The position numbers and the translations under genes were made by a program. This document shows, in pieces, positions 44,449 to 54,630 of a stretch of DNA of 64,000 bases. The notes under the pieces are model-generated. The model ran no database searches. It was not told where the DNA came from and saw only the letters and a program-made list of their open reading frames with translations. The stretch lies in the NCBI GenBank assembly GCA_902761225.1, contig CACWJQ010000001.1, forward strand, positions 1-64,000, read 5' to 3'. Source of the stretch: an uncultured Lachnospiraceae bacterium. GTDB lineage: Bacteria; Bacillota; Clostridia; Lachnospirales; Lachnospiraceae. How positions within the stretch are numbered: position 1 is the first letter of the stretch; every line of letters begins with the position of its first letter.

Positions 44449-44955
44449 ATGAGTTTTTCGGATCTTTATCCTACAAAAGAAGAGTCATCCGCATACCTGA
44501 TCCCTTATGAGAGCTATTTTGCCCTCGGCAAAAGAGGGATCATCTACGATATCGACAATACTCTTGTAATGCATGGGGCACCTGCGGATAAAAGGAGCAT
44601 CGAGCTTTTTGAGAAGCTGAGGTTTATAGGATTTAAGACCATTCTTCTTTCCAATAACAGGGATGAAAGAGTAAAACCCTTTGCAGATGCAGTTGGGTCT
44701 CCGTATATATATAAAGCAGGAAAGCCCGGGAAGAGAGGATACCTGGAAGCGATGAGGATGATGGGTACCGTGCCGGAGACAACACTCTTTGTGGGAGATC
44801 AGATATTTACGGATGTATGGGGTGCCAACAGATGCGGGATAGAGACAATCCTTACGAGTCCCATAGATCCGAGGGAAGAGATACAGATAGTTCTCAAGAG
44901 AAGACTTGAATGGTTCGTACTTAAAAGCTACCGTAAGAAGAGGAAGAACTCATGA
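44449..44955 (+). CDS. yqeG: YqeG family HAD IIIA-type phosphatase
   Basis: 168 residues. HAD motif I is YDIDNTLVMHG, with the nucleophile in DIDNT, motif II is LLSNN, and motif III/IV is KPGKRGYLEAM then VGDQIFTDVWGANRCG. This is the YqeG/GEP4 family, phosphatidylglycerophosphatase-like in eukaryotes and often beside aroE in Firmicutes, as here. The substrate is not proven. The last codons overlap aroE by 4 bases. Confidence 0.9.
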   Translation: MSFSDLYPTKEESSAYLIPYESYFALGKRGIIYDIDNTLVMHGAPADKRSIELFEKLRFIGFKTILLSNNRDERVKPFADAVGSPYIYKAGKPGKRGYLEAMRMMGTVPETTLFVGDQIFTDVWGANRCGIETILTSPIDPREEIQIVLKRRLEWFVLKSYRKKRKNS

Positions 44956-45812
44956 AACCGATAAACGGACACACTGAGATAGCAGGAGTGATAGGAAATC
45001 CCATAGGACATACACTCTCACCGGCAATCCACAATATGCTGGCGGAAGAGACCGGATACGATCTTGCCTATGCAGCCTTCCCGGTAGGTACGGGGCGGCT
45101 TGAAAAGGCGATAGAGGGAGCATTTGCCCTCGGGATAAAGGGGCTTAACATCACAGTGCCCTATAAGCAGGATGTGATACCTCTTCTTTGTGATATTGAC
45201 CCCCTTGCTGCAAAGATAGGAGCTGTCAATACCCTCGTAAGATGCGAGGGCGGATACAAGGGATACAATACCGACATGCCCGGGCTTCTCAGAGCATTTA
45301 AAAGGGACGGAGTTGATATAAAGGATGAGGATATCATTGTCCTCGGAGCAGGCGGAGTTGCAAGAGCAGTGGTGATGCTTCTTGAGGAAAACGGTGCAAA
45401 GAGCGTGACGATCATCAACAGGAACGGAGACCGTGCCGAGGACCTTGCGGGAGCTGTCAACAGTATCGCCGGAAGGAATTTTGCAAGACCTCTTTCCATA
45501 GGCAGTTACAATATGCTGCCCGGGGATGAGAGATATATAGTTATACAGGCCACCAGTGTGGGAATGAGCCCCGACACGGATAAGGCGGTTATAGAAGATC
45601 CGGAGTTCTATAAGCGGGTAAAGACAGGATATGACCTGATATTCAACCCGAAGGTCACACGCTTTATGGAACTGTGCAGCAGTGCCGGAGCGGATAGCTT
45701 CAACGGATCAAGGATGCTCCTTTATCAGGGCATCATCGCATATGAATATTGGACGGGTATGAGTGTCAGCGATGAACTGGCTGACAGGGTGTATGAAAAA
45801 GTATTTGCCTGA
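44952..45812 (+). CDS. aroE: Shikimate dehydrogenase
   Basis: 286-residue NADP-dependent enzyme of chorismate synthesis. The substrate-binding IGNPIGHTLSPAIHN, the catalytic Lys in LNITVPYKQDV, the NADP loop VLGAGGVARAV, and TSVGMSP plus the C-terminal MLLYQGIIAYEYWTG are present. It is chained to yqeG (ATGA) and aroK (TGATG). Confidence 0.95.
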   Translation: MKPINGHTEIAGVIGNPIGHTLSPAIHNMLAEETGYDLAYAAFPVGTGRLEKAIEGAFALGIKGLNITVPYKQDVIPLLCDIDPLAAKIGAVNTLVRCEGGYKGYNTDMPGLLRAFKRDGVDIKDEDIIVLGAGGVARAVVMLLEENGAKSVTIINRNGDRAEDLAGAVNSIAGRNFARPLSIGSYNMLPGDERYIVIQATSVGMSPDTDKAVIEDPEFYKRVKTGYDLIFNPKVTRFMELCSSAGADSFNGSRMLLYQGIIAYEYWTGMSVSDELADRVYEKVFA

Positions 45813-46396
45813 TGGGAACTAAGCATAAGAAAAACAGTGAATATGAAAAAGGACCGCATCTTATCCTTATAGGCTTTATGGGAAGCGGCAAGACATCCAT
45901 CGGAAGGAGTCTCTCATATAAGCTTCAGAGAGCCTTCTGCGATACGGACAGGATGATAGAGGCCAAAGAGGGCATGAGCATCTCCGAGATCTTCGCAAGC
46001 AGGGGAGAGAGCGCATTCAGAATGATGGAAACCGATGTGCTCAGATCCATCAGGGACGATGCCTCACCCAAGATCTATTCCCTTGGAGGCGGAACGCCGG
46101 TCCAGCTCCAGAACCAGCCTCTGATAAAGATGTGCGGTACGGTATGTTACTTAAGGATCACCCCGGAAGCAGTCTACGAAAGGCTGAAAGGGGACAGGAC
46201 AAGACCCCTGCTTCAGTGTGAAGATCCCCTGGACAGGATACGCAAGCTGATGGCTCAGCGTCTTCCCGCATATGAAAGATGCGCGGATGTGATCGTTGAT
46301 ACAGGTGATACGGACAGAGAGAATGTCATGGAAGATATCCTGAACAGATTAAGGGATCTGGGATGGGTCATTCCCGAGACCAGGAAGGATGTATAG
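45812..46396 (+). CDS. aroK: Shikimate kinase
   Basis: 194-residue P-loop kinase. Walker A GFMGSGKTSIG, CDTDRMIEAKEGMSI (shikimate-binding Asp), the Arg in FRMMETDVL, SLGGGTPVQ and the lid RTRPLL are present. A short basic N-terminal extension is the only difference from the usual 165-175 residues. It acts between aroE and the remaining chorismate steps. Confidence 0.94.
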   Translation: MGTKHKKNSEYEKGPHLILIGFMGSGKTSIGRSLSYKLQRAFCDTDRMIEAKEGMSISEIFASRGESAFRMMETDVLRSIRDDASPKIYSLGGGTPVQLQNQPLIKMCGTVCYLRITPEAVYERLKGDRTRPLLQCEDPLDRIRKLMAQRLPAYERCADVIVDTGDTDRENVMEDILNRLRDLGWVIPETRKDV

Positions 46397-46399
46397 AAC

Positions 46400-46837
46400 A
46401 TGAAGATACTTGTGATAAACGGTCCCAATCTCAATTTCCTCGGGATCAGGGAAAAGAATATCTACGGCGACAGGGATTACGCATATCTGCTCAAGATGAT
46501 AGGTGAGTATGCCGAAAAGAAGGGCGTTCAGGTCAGCTTTTTCCAGTCGAACCATGAGGGCGCCATAATTGACAGGCTGCAGCAGGCGTATTTTGACAAA
46601 GAGGACGGCATTGTTATAAATCCCGGAGCCTATACCCATTACAGCTATGCGATACATGATGCCCTGAAGAGCCTTGAAGAGCCCGTAAAGGTGGAGGTGC
46701 ACATTTCGGACATACAGACCAGGGAGGATTTCCGCAAGATATCCGTTACCGCTCCCGCATGTGACCATCAGATCTACGGAAGGGGATTCGAGGGATATCT
46801 GGATGCCATAGATCATATTATCGGGCATAAAAAATAA
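46400..46837 (+). CDS. aroQ: Type II 3-dehydroquinate dehydratase
   Basis: 145-residue dodecameric enzyme. NGPNLNFLGIREKNIYG (with catalytic Tyr), FFQSNHEGAIIDRLQQA and NPGAYTHYSYAIHDAL are diagnostic, and VEVHISDIQTREDFR follows. It completes a yqeG-aroE-aroK-aroQ operon, which covers three successive or near-successive shikimate steps. Confidence 0.95.
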   Translation: MKILVINGPNLNFLGIREKNIYGDRDYAYLLKMIGEYAEKKGVQVSFFQSNHEGAIIDRLQQAYFDKEDGIVINPGAYTHYSYAIHDALKSLEEPVKVEVHISDIQTREDFRKISVTAPACDHQIYGRGFEGYLDAIDHIIGHKK

Positions 46838-46842
46838 ATTTG

Positions 46843-46871
46843 TTGAAATATGTAATCTTTTAATGTAAGAT
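46843..46871 (+). promoter_or_regulatory. Promoter of efp
   Basis: TTGAAA, 17-bp spacer, TAAGAT; begins 5 bp after the aroQ stop. Confidence 0.65.
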
Positions 46872-46916
46872 ATTCGAGGATTATTTTGGCTGCTAAGTAA
46901 GTAGGAGGTTTTATTT

Positions 46917-47474
46917 ATGATTTCTGCAGGTGACTTCAGAAACGGCATTACCATTGAACTTGATAATTCCGTTTATCAGATCATCGATTTCCAGCATGTT
47001 AAACCCGGCAAGGGAGCGGCATTTGTCCGCACCAAGCTTAAGGACATCAAGAACGGCGGTGTTGTAGAGCGTACATTCCGTCCCACTGAGAAGTGTCCTC
47101 AGGCTCACATAGACAGAAAGGATATGCAGTATCTGTATAAGGATGGAGATCTTTACACCTTTATGGATACCGAGACATACGATCAGGTTCAGCTTTCCGA
47201 CGATCTTGTCGGTGATGCTCTCAAGTTCGTTAAAGAGAACGATATCTGCAAGGTTTGCTCTCACAACGGTAACGCATTCTCAATCGAGCCTCCTCTTTTT
47301 GTTGAGCTCGAGATCACTGAGACCGAGCCCGGATTCAAGGGTGATACCGCTACCGGCGCAAGCAAGCCCGCTATCGTTGAGACCGGAGCACAGGTTGCCG
47401 TTCCTCTCTTTGTAGAGACCGGAGACAAGATCAAGATCGATACCAGAACCGGCGAGTATCTCTCAAGAGTATAA
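46917..47474 (+). CDS. efp: Elongation factor P
   Basis: 185-residue three-domain beta protein that relieves ribosome stalling at polyproline. The tip loop reads [13 protein letters not shown], with Lys at the position modified in many bacteria; no modifying enzyme is in the window. The C-terminal signature [14 protein letters not shown] is intact. It is relevant that the window encodes an (Glu-Pro)13 protein. Own promoter and terminator. Confidence 0.96.
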   Translation: MISAGDFRNGITIELDNSVYQIIDFQHVKPGKGAAFVRTKLKDIKNGGVVERTFRPTEKCPQAHIDRKDMQYLYKDGDLYTFMDTETYDQVQLSDDLVGDALKFVKENDICKVCSHNGNAFSIEPPLFVELEITETEPGFKGDTATGASKPAIVETGAQVAVPLFVETGDKIKIDTRTGEYLSRV

Positions 47475-47502
47475 ACCATTCCTTTCATAGCAATGCAGAT
47501 CA

Positions 47503-47533
47503 CAGCCATGCGGATAGCGTATGGCTGTTTTTT
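47503..47533 (+). terminator. Terminator of efp
   Basis: Ten-bp stem CAGCCATGCG/CGTATGGCTG with one G-T pair and a 5-base loop, followed by six T. Confidence 0.9.
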
Positions 47534-47592
47534 GTGCGCACAAAGCGCCATGAAACTGCCTTAATAAATGATTGCATGAAAGGAAAAGAAAG

Positions 47593-48489
47593 ATGGACAT
47601 TAAGGAATATTCATCCAATATGAAAAAGGCCGTTGAAAAAAGGCTTGGAAAAGGCTACAGGGTAGATGAGGCTACCGTTGACAAGATCAACGGCGTATCA
47701 ATGGAGGCTCTTGTCATACACAAAGAGAAGATCAATCTGGCTCCTACCATCTACCTGAAGCCCTATTACGAGGACTATCTGAACGGTGAGGGGATCAGGG
47801 AAGGATCCGAAAGGATCGTACAGGCCTTCTACAGGGCTGTTCCCGGAGATGACCTGGATATGAAGTTCTATGTGGATTATGAGACTGTAAAAAAGGGACT
47901 GTACTATAAGCTGATATCCACCGAGAGAAACACAGCCCTTTTAAATACCATACCTCATGTGCCTTTTCTTGATCTGGATATAGTGTTCTATTATTCCCTG
48001 GAGACGGACGGGCTGCCTGAAGGATCCATACTTGTAAAGAACAGTCACATGGAGATGTGGGGTGTGAACACTGAGACTCTTATGATGGATGCCCGGATGA
48101 ACTCCCCCCTCTCAATGCCTGTAAAATGCAGAGAGATGAAGGATGTCCTTATGGAGCTGAAGCCGGATGCTTTTGACATGACGGAAGAACTTGATAATAT
48201 GCCTGCCATGTATGTGATAAGCAACTGCAGGATGGTAAACGGTGCCTCCACGATACTGTATCCGGGGATACTTACCGAGCTGTCTGACAGGCTTAAAGGG
48301 AATCTTTATATCATTCCCAGTTCCGTCCATGAGGTCATAGTAATCCCCGATGACGGAAGAGAGACCTCCGAATGCCTCAGGAGTATGATATACAGCATAA
48401 ACAGGACACAGCTTGATCCTCAGGAAGTGTTGTCGGATTCCCTGTATTATTATGACAGAGAGACGGAGAAGATCACCATAGCGTCGTAG
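47593..48489 (+). CDS. DUF5688 family protein
   Basis: 298 residues. It is recognised as the DUF5688 type that is frequent in Lachnospiraceae: an N-terminal helix (YSSNMKKAVEKRLGKGYRV), then APTIYLKPYYEDYLNGE, HVPFLDLDIVFYY and a C-terminal IIPSSVHEVIVIPDD...INRTQLDPQEVLSDSLYYYDRE. It is cytoplasmic, with no catalytic motif I can name. Family members often sit in recently expanded sets, but only one is here. The ATG at 47593 is preferred over a TTG at 47572 because of the AAAGGA between them. Confidence 0.8.
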   Translation: MDIKEYSSNMKKAVEKRLGKGYRVDEATVDKINGVSMEALVIHKEKINLAPTIYLKPYYEDYLNGEGIREGSERIVQAFYRAVPGDDLDMKFYVDYETVKKGLYYKLISTERNTALLNTIPHVPFLDLDIVFYYSLETDGLPEGSILVKNSHMEMWGVNTETLMMDARMNSPLSMPVKCREMKDVLMELKPDAFDMTEELDNMPAMYVISNCRMVNGASTILYPGILTELSDRLKGNLYIIPSSVHEVIVIPDDGRETSECLRSMIYSINRTQLDPQEVLSDSLYYYDRETEKITIAS

Positions 48490-48520
48490 GATGACGGCTG
48501 CCTTCGGATTTGTCCAAAAC

Positions 48521-48549
48521 TTTACACTGCCTGCAATTTATGGTACAAT
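48521..48549 (+). promoter_or_regulatory. Promoter of tRNA-Arg
   Basis: TTTACA, 17-bp spacer, extended -10 TGGTACAAT; about 43 bp before the tRNA. Confidence 0.65.
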
Positions 48550-48591
48550 CCCAAAGATTGTAATATTTTTGTAACAATCATTTTGTTATGT

Positions 48592-48663
48592 GCAGCCGTA
48601 GTCTAATGGATAGAACGAAGGCCTCCGACGCCTTTAATGCAGGTTCGATTCCTGTCGGCTGCA
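48592..48663 (+). tRNA. tRNA-Arg (anticodon CCG)
   Basis: Cloverleaf by eye: a perfect 7-bp acceptor GCAGCCG/CGGCTGC, anticodon stem AAGGC/GCCTT with loop CTCCGAC (anticodon CCG, codon CGG), and a T arm GCAGG-TTCGATT-CCTGT. The discriminator is A and CCA is not encoded. In canonical register the D stem has a C12-A23 mismatch; a shifted TCTA/TAGA pairing is perfect. An SH3-protein gene begins 12 bp after the tRNA. Confidence 0.93.
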
Positions 48664-48675
48664 TACGGAGATTAG

Positions 48676-49872
48676 ATGAACAAGGTATTTTACAATAAAA
48701 TAGTCCCGTTTGTTCAGAAGAATATAAAGATAGCCGCTCCGGTATTTCTCATGCTGGTAACGGCACTGGTCACCTATGTTGCACTCTCTGCAAGGGATCG
48801 GAGGGCTGATGAGCCGGGAATCGCCATAGCAGATCCTGTGGGTGTACAGCTCCAGCCTGAAACGGAAGTAGTGGATGAGACTCCTGTTCCGATAGTCCTT
48901 ACGGAAAATACGGATACCGCTCTTTCAGACTTTTTCGAAGCCTATTATCTCTGCCTTTCCAACGGTGATGTGGATACCTGGGAGAGTATGATCGATTCTG
49001 TTGAGGTTCTTGATAAGATCATCAAAGCAGAACAGAGCAGGTATCTTGATTACGAGCTGACAGGCATCTATACCCTTCCCGGATATGACGATTCGTCACT
49101 GATAGCATTTGCCGTCACCAATGTTGTATTTGATAAGTATCCTGAGGATACGCTTCCGGCATATGACGGATTTTATGTCAGGAAGGACAGCAACGGGAAT
49201 TATCAGATCATCAATACGGAACTGTCACTTGAGGAGAATGAATACTGTGCCGAAGCTCTTGCATGTGATGATGTGGTGGAGCTGGGAAACAGGATCACAA
49301 CCGATTATAACGACAGGATCACCGCGAGACCCGAGCTTCTCACATACATGAAGGAACTGGACTCTGTTGTAAGTCTCGAAGCCGGTGATAAACTTGCGGC
49401 ACTTAATGCAGGTGAAGAGATAGTAATGCCGGAGATCGAGGTTCCGGATGACGGCGAAGAGGATACAGAGATCAGAATGGCAACAGCCAATTCCAACGTC
49501 AATGTCAGAGTATCCGATTCGATGAATGCCGATACCATGGGTCAGCTTCGCGGAGGACAATCCGTCGAGGTTACGGAGATCAAGGGGAACGGCTGGTCAC
49601 AGATCAACTATGAGGGAAGAGTGGGATATGTCAAATCGGAATACCTTACTCTTGAGATCGATATCAGTACCGTTGAGACCATTGGAACCGTTACAGCTAC
49701 CGAGACTCTCAATATAAGGGCAACCGCAAGTACCGATGGTATGATCATGGGTTCCTTTGCAAAGGGAACTACCGCCAGACTTGTATCTGAGAAGGACGGA
49801 TGGTGTGAGGTTGTCTACAACAATAAGGTCGTGTATCTGAGTTCCCAGTATCTTGAGATCCAGCTGGACTGA
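48676..49872 (+). CDS. Membrane-anchored protein with two C-terminal SH3b domains
   Basis: 398 residues. One membrane helix at about 18-38 is followed by a proline/valine linker, a globular NTF2-like region at about 75-180 (SDFFEAYYLCLSNGDVDTWESM), and two bacterial SH3 domains at about 268-325 (NVNVRVSDSMNADTMGQL) and 335-398 (TLNIRATASTDGMIMGSF). SH3b pairs usually bind peptidoglycan peptides, so a surface or wall-binding role is likely. No catalytic domain is seen. It lies 12 bp after a tRNA gene and shares its transcript or has an unseen promoter. Terminator downstream. Confidence 0.83.
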   Translation: MNKVFYNKIVPFVQKNIKIAAPVFLMLVTALVTYVALSARDRRADEPGIAIADPVGVQLQPETEVVDETPVPIVLTENTDTALSDFFEAYYLCLSNGDVDTWESMIDSVEVLDKIIKAEQSRYLDYELTGIYTLPGYDDSSLIAFAVTNVVFDKYPEDTLPAYDGFYVRKDSNGNYQIINTELSLEENEYCAEALACDDVVELGNRITTDYNDRITARPELLTYMKELDSVVSLEAGDKLAALNAGEEIVMPEIEVPDDGEEDTEIRMATANSNVNVRVSDSMNADTMGQLRGGQSVEVTEIKGNGWSQINYEGRVGYVKSEYLTLEIDISTVETIGTVTATETLNIRATASTDGMIMGSFAKGTTARLVSEKDGWCEVVYNNKVVYLSSQYLEIQLD

Positions 49873-49912
49873 CATCCGTAGTATTACCGATATGTAACGA
49901 ACTGATGATATT

Positions 49913-49944
49913 AAGGGTTCTGCCTTACGGCAGGGCCCTTTTTT
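49913..49944 (+). terminator. Terminator of the SH3 protein gene
   Basis: Twelve-bp stem AAGGGTTCTGCC/GGCAGGGCCCTT with two G-T pairs and a TTAC loop, followed by T. Confidence 0.9.
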
Positions 49945-50017
49945 GATGTCTGACATGACAGGATAACGGGGGAAAGTTTCTTTTCTTTTAAAGGAAATAA
50001 AGTGAAAAAATAATTGT

Positions 50018-50027
50018 ATACATGTAT
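50018..50027. promoter_or_regulatory. Palindrome upstream of gdhA, possible operator
   Basis: ATACATGTAT is a perfect 10-base inverted repeat lying 7 bp before the -35 box. No regulator is identified. Confidence 0.3.
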
Positions 50028-50034
50028 TTCTGTA

Positions 50035-50063
50035 TTTACTTTATCGATTTAAAGTGCTATTAT
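50035..50063 (+). promoter_or_regulatory. Promoter of gdhA
   Basis: TTTACT, 17-bp spacer, extended -10 TGCTATTAT. A leader of about 75 bases precedes the AGGAGG site. Confidence 0.65.
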
Positions 50064-50097
50064 TTTTTTGGTTTTGTAAGAAACCGCGAATATATAA

Positions 50098-51549
<1,452 letters not shown>

Positions 51550-51571
51550 TACTTAAGTACAGATAAGAATT

Positions 51572-51603
51572 AAGCCCCGCGGAAATCTTCCGCGGGGCTT
51601 TTT
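51572..51603. terminator. Bidirectional terminator between gdhA and coaX
   Basis: Thirteen-bp stem AAGCCCCGCGGAA/TTCCGCGGGGCTT with a 3-base loop. A on the left and T on the right serve both convergent genes. Confidence 0.92.
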
Positions 51604-51664
51604 GTATGAGTCTTATGATTTTGTGACACTCATGTCACTGATCGAATTCCGTCATCCGTACCGG

Positions 51665-52435
51665 TCATTTCCTGTTTCTCTCATAGAGAAGTTCGAGACC
51701 TCTTATGAGAATGTCAGGCTCGAGATAGAAGCTGCGTTTGCAGTAGGGTGCCACAAGAGGGCTGACACCGCCGGTAAGCACAGCGCTTACGCTCATTCCC
51801 AGTTCTTCCTCGACTCTGTCTATTATTCCGTCAAGCATGGCAGCACATCCTATGAGAGAACCCGAGCGCATGCAGTCGACGGTATTGGTGCCCAGGACCT
51901 TGGCATTGCCTGCAGCAAGGTCGATATTAGGCAGCTGGGCAGCAAGGGATGAAAGAGCGTTTACCGAGGTCCACAGACCGGGTATTATCATTCCTCCGAG
52001 ATATGCACCGTTTTCGTCCATGACGGATACTGTTGTTGCGGTACCCATGTCCACGATGGCTATGGGAAGCTTATACTTTGCCTTGGCTGCGATGGCGCCC
52101 ACTATAAGATCGCTTCCGACTGCTGCGGGATTATCGGTCCTGATATCAAGACCTGTCTTGATACCGGGGCCTACCACCATGATATCTATACCGGTAAGTA
52201 TTCTGACAGCCTGAGGTATCACACTCTGAAGATAAGGCACAACAGAAGATATGATGCCGCCTTCAATATCGGATACTTCAACATGGTACATGTTCAGTAT
52301 GCCCTGTATGTCAAGAGCGTACTGGTCCGCAGTTTTGTTGCGGTCGCTGGCAAGTCTGACAGAGAATATATCCTTTCCCTTGTCAACGCCTCCGAGTACG
52401 ATATTGGTATTACCTACATCAATGGCAAGTATCAT
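51665..52435 (-). CDS. coaX: Type III pantothenate kinase
   Basis: 256-residue ASKHA-fold kinase, the first step of coenzyme A synthesis. The phosphate-1 motif is AIDVGNTNIVLGG, VGPGIKTGLDI and GSDLIVGAIAA form the pantothenate-side loops, and IVDMGTATTVSVMDENG is the phosphate-2 motif, with GGMIIPGL following. Type III enzymes are not feedback-inhibited by CoA and need a monovalent cation. It lies downstream of an ECF transporter S component (25 bp) on the minus strand and near coaBC. Confidence 0.95.
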   Translation of the reverse strand: MILAIDVGNTNIVLGGVDKGKDIFSVRLASDRNKTADQYALDIQGILNMYHVEVSDIEGGIISSVVPYLQSVIPQAVRILTGIDIMVVGPGIKTGLDIRTDNPAAVGSDLIVGAIAAKAKYKLPIAIVDMGTATTVSVMDENGAYLGGMIIPGLWTSVNALSSLAAQLPNIDLAAGNAKVLGTNTVDCMRSGSLIGCAAMLDGIIDRVEEELGMSVSAVLTGGVSPLVAPYCKRSFYLEPDILIRGLELLYERNRK

Positions 52436-52459
52436 ATGATAACCTCCGTAAACTTTTTA

Positions 52460-53068
52460 TCAGTCTCTCTTGAGTCCGTGTGCCACAGCCTTTGCAACAC
52501 TTCCGCCAATGATGACTCCGCCAAGCCATTCAAGCATACCCTGTATTCCTACAACGAGAACGACGAACATGAGGGGGTTGGCAGCTCCCACCTTGTCAGC
52601 CAGATTCTGAACAAACTCTGTCCTGTAGAACACAACAACGATATATCCCATGAAGAGAATGGTGTTGATCATGGGTGCTGCAAGTCCGCCGACATAGTAG
52701 CAGATGAACTTCTTCTTATCGATCTTTTTGACAGCCTTGAAGATGATACCTGTAAGGAATCCAACGAGAGTACGGATAATGACGCAGAGTATCACGGTAT
52801 TCACAGGGCTGACCTGGAAGAAGAAATGGGTCATTGCCGATCTGCCGGTCACGGCATCATAAAGACTTGTAAGTCCGTAGATAAAACCAAGTACGGCTCC
52901 TTCAACCGGACCAAGGAGCATTGCACCTATGGCGATAGGAATCATGGTGAGAGTCATTACCAGGGGACCGACGGGGATCGAAGATAATCCTGTAATCTTC
53001 ATTACGAGGACGATGGAGATGAAGATGGCGAGTTCAGTCATCTTTCTGAGATTGGTTCTGTTATTCAT
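52460..53068 (-). CDS. ECF transporter substrate-binding (S) component, probably pantothenate
   Basis: 202-residue membrane protein with about six hydrophobic helices, the S-component fold (N-terminal LAIFISIVLVMKITG, PIAIGAMLLGPVEGAVLGFIYG, AANPLMFVVLVVGIQG). It must work with a shared EcfA/A'/T module encoded elsewhere. Its place directly before coaX in one minus-strand operon suggests pantothenate (PanT-like), as seen in other Firmicutes; sequence alone does not prove the ligand. RBS AAGGAGG. Confidence 0.82.
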   Translation of the reverse strand: MNNRTNLRKMTELAIFISIVLVMKITGLSSIPVGPLVMTLTMIPIAIGAMLLGPVEGAVLGFIYGLTSLYDAVTGRSAMTHFFFQVSPVNTVILCVIIRTLVGFLTGIIFKAVKKIDKKKFICYYVGGLAAPMINTILFMGYIVVVFYRTEFVQNLADKVGAANPLMFVVLVVGIQGMLEWLGGVIIGGSVAKAVAHGLKRD

Positions 53069-53209
53069 TTTTACCTCCTTGCTCGTGCTCCGTTTTCGGA
53101 TGCACCGCGACAGAATTGTTTTGGATCGAAAGTACCGACCGGATCCTCCCGCCCTTTGATGAGGTACAGGGAATCCTTGTTCTACGGTCTTTTTCTCCGG
53201 TTCGAGGAA

Positions 53210-53238
53210 ATTATAGCATACTGTATATGCCGCGTCAT
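53210..53238 (-). promoter_or_regulatory. Promoter of the ECF S component-coaX operon
   Basis: On the minus strand ATGACG is followed after 17 bp by the extended -10 TGCTATAAT. The leader is about 130 bases with small hairpins; no known vitamin riboswitch is recognised in it. Confidence 0.65.
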
Positions 53239-53324
53239 GTTCTGTTTTTTATACATGATTGCATTTATCTGACTTTATGATAGAGTTAAAGGGATCATTC
53301 GACCAGACATCGGAGGAAATGGAT

Positions 53325-54521
53325 ATGTTAAAAGGAAAGACTGTCGTACTTGGTGTTACCGGCGGAATTGCGTGTTATAAAGCCTGTGAACTTGCATCGC
53401 TTCTTGTCAAGCAGCATGCCGATGTGCAGGTCATCATGACTGAGAATGCCTGTAAGCTTGTTACCCCTGTGACATTTGAACAGCTTACCGGTAACAAGGC
53501 ACTGACCGATACATTCGACAGGAACTTCGTTCACAGCGTTGAGCATATCTCGGTTGCAACAAGAGCGGACATGGTCATCATCGCACCTGCAACCGCCAAT
53601 ATAGTTGCGAAGCTGGCTCATGGGATCGCCGATGATATGCTGACCACCACCGTCCTTGCATGCACATGCCCCAAGGCCATAGCCCCTTCAATGAACACTG
53701 CAATGTTCGAGAATCCTGTCACACAGGATAATATAAAGACCCTTGCAGGCTACGGCTGGGAAGTGATAGATCCTGACAGCGGACGTCTCGCATGCGGAGC
53801 AGTGGGCAAGGGAAAGCTTCCCTCACCGGAAAGGCTGCTTGAAGCATGCATTCATACCCTTGCACATGAGAAGGATATGACCGGTAAGAAGGTACTGGTC
53901 ACTGCAGGGCCTACACGCGAAGCACTGGATCCTGTCAGATTCCTTACCAATCATTCCACCGGAAAAATGGGATATGCCATTGCAAAGGCGGCGGCTGGCA
54001 GAGGAGCTGAGGTTACTCTTGTATCCGGCAAGGTCGATCTTCCCAAACCCTCTTATGTAAATACTGTGGATATCGTCTCAGCGCAGGATATGTATGAAGC
54101 GGTAATGAAATACGCAGGTAACGCTGACATCATAATCAAAGCTGCTGCTGTTGCGGATTACAGACCCGCTACCGTTGCGGACAATAAGATCAAGAAGAAG
54201 GATGGCGATATGTCCATACATCTGGAAAGGACTACCGACATACTTAAGGAGCTCGGTCAGAAAAAGAAGGACGGACAGTTCCTGTGCGGTTTTTCAATGG
54301 AAACCGAGAACATGATCGAGAACAGCCGTGCAAAGCTTACAAAGAAGAATCTGGATATGATCGCAGCCAATAACGTGAAGGTGGAGGGTGCCGGCTTTGG
54401 AACGGATACCAATGTACTTACACTCATAACCGCGGACAGCATGACAGAGCTTCCCATCATGAGCAAGGCAGAGGCCGCAGACAAGCTGCTTGATGAGATA
54501 AACGCACGTATGAACAGGTAA
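53325..54521 (+). CDS. coaBC: Bifunctional phosphopantothenoylcysteine decarboxylase/phosphopantothenate-cysteine ligase
   Basis: 398 residues covering two successive CoA steps. The N-terminal CoaC flavoprotein domain (residues 1-185) has GVTGGIACYKACEL, the catalytic His in VEHISVATRADM, APATANIVAKLAHGIADDML and APSMNTAMFENP. The C-terminal CoaB domain starts near KKVLVTAGPTREALDPVRFLTNHSTGKMG and has KAAAVADYRP. The ATG at 53325 is best spaced from GGAGGA; ATG 53319 is too close to it. Divergent from the coaX operon. Confidence 0.94.
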   Translation: MLKGKTVVLGVTGGIACYKACELASLLVKQHADVQVIMTENACKLVTPVTFEQLTGNKALTDTFDRNFVHSVEHISVATRADMVIIAPATANIVAKLAHGIADDMLTTTVLACTCPKAIAPSMNTAMFENPVTQDNIKTLAGYGWEVIDPDSGRLACGAVGKGKLPSPERLLEACIHTLAHEKDMTGKKVLVTAGPTREALDPVRFLTNHSTGKMGYAIAKAAAGRGAEVTLVSGKVDLPKPSYVNTVDIVSAQDMYEAVMKYAGNADIIIKAAAVADYRPATVADNKIKKKDGDMSIHLERTTDILKELGQKKKDGQFLCGFSMETENMIENSRAKLTKKNLDMIAANNVKVEGAGFGTDTNVLTLITADSMTELPIMSKAEAADKLLDEINARMNR

Positions 54522-54538
54522 TTGAATACATATAAAGG

Positions 54539-54573
54539 ATCCGTCCGGCAGTCAGCTTTGCCGGACGGATTTT
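54539..54573 (+). terminator. Terminator of coaBC
   Basis: Perfect 12-bp stem ATCCGTCCGGCA/TGCCGGACGGAT with an 8-base loop, then four T. Confidence 0.85.
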
Positions 54574-54575
54574 GC

Positions 54576-54604
54576 GTGTAGAAAAGCATGATCTGTGGTA
54601 AAAT
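54576..54604 (+). promoter_or_regulatory. Possible promoter of the RNase H gene
   Basis: Extended -10 TGGTAAAAT (hexamer 54599-54604) with no good -35. Confidence 0.35.
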
Positions 54605-54630
54605 ATAAAGGATATTCAAGTAAGAAAAAC

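Noticed and set aside
52283..52987. Long plus-strand frame opposite the ECF S component and coaX
   Set aside because: The minus-strand genes carry clear family motifs; the antisense product is His/Glu/Asp-rich with no recognisable fold or ribosome site.
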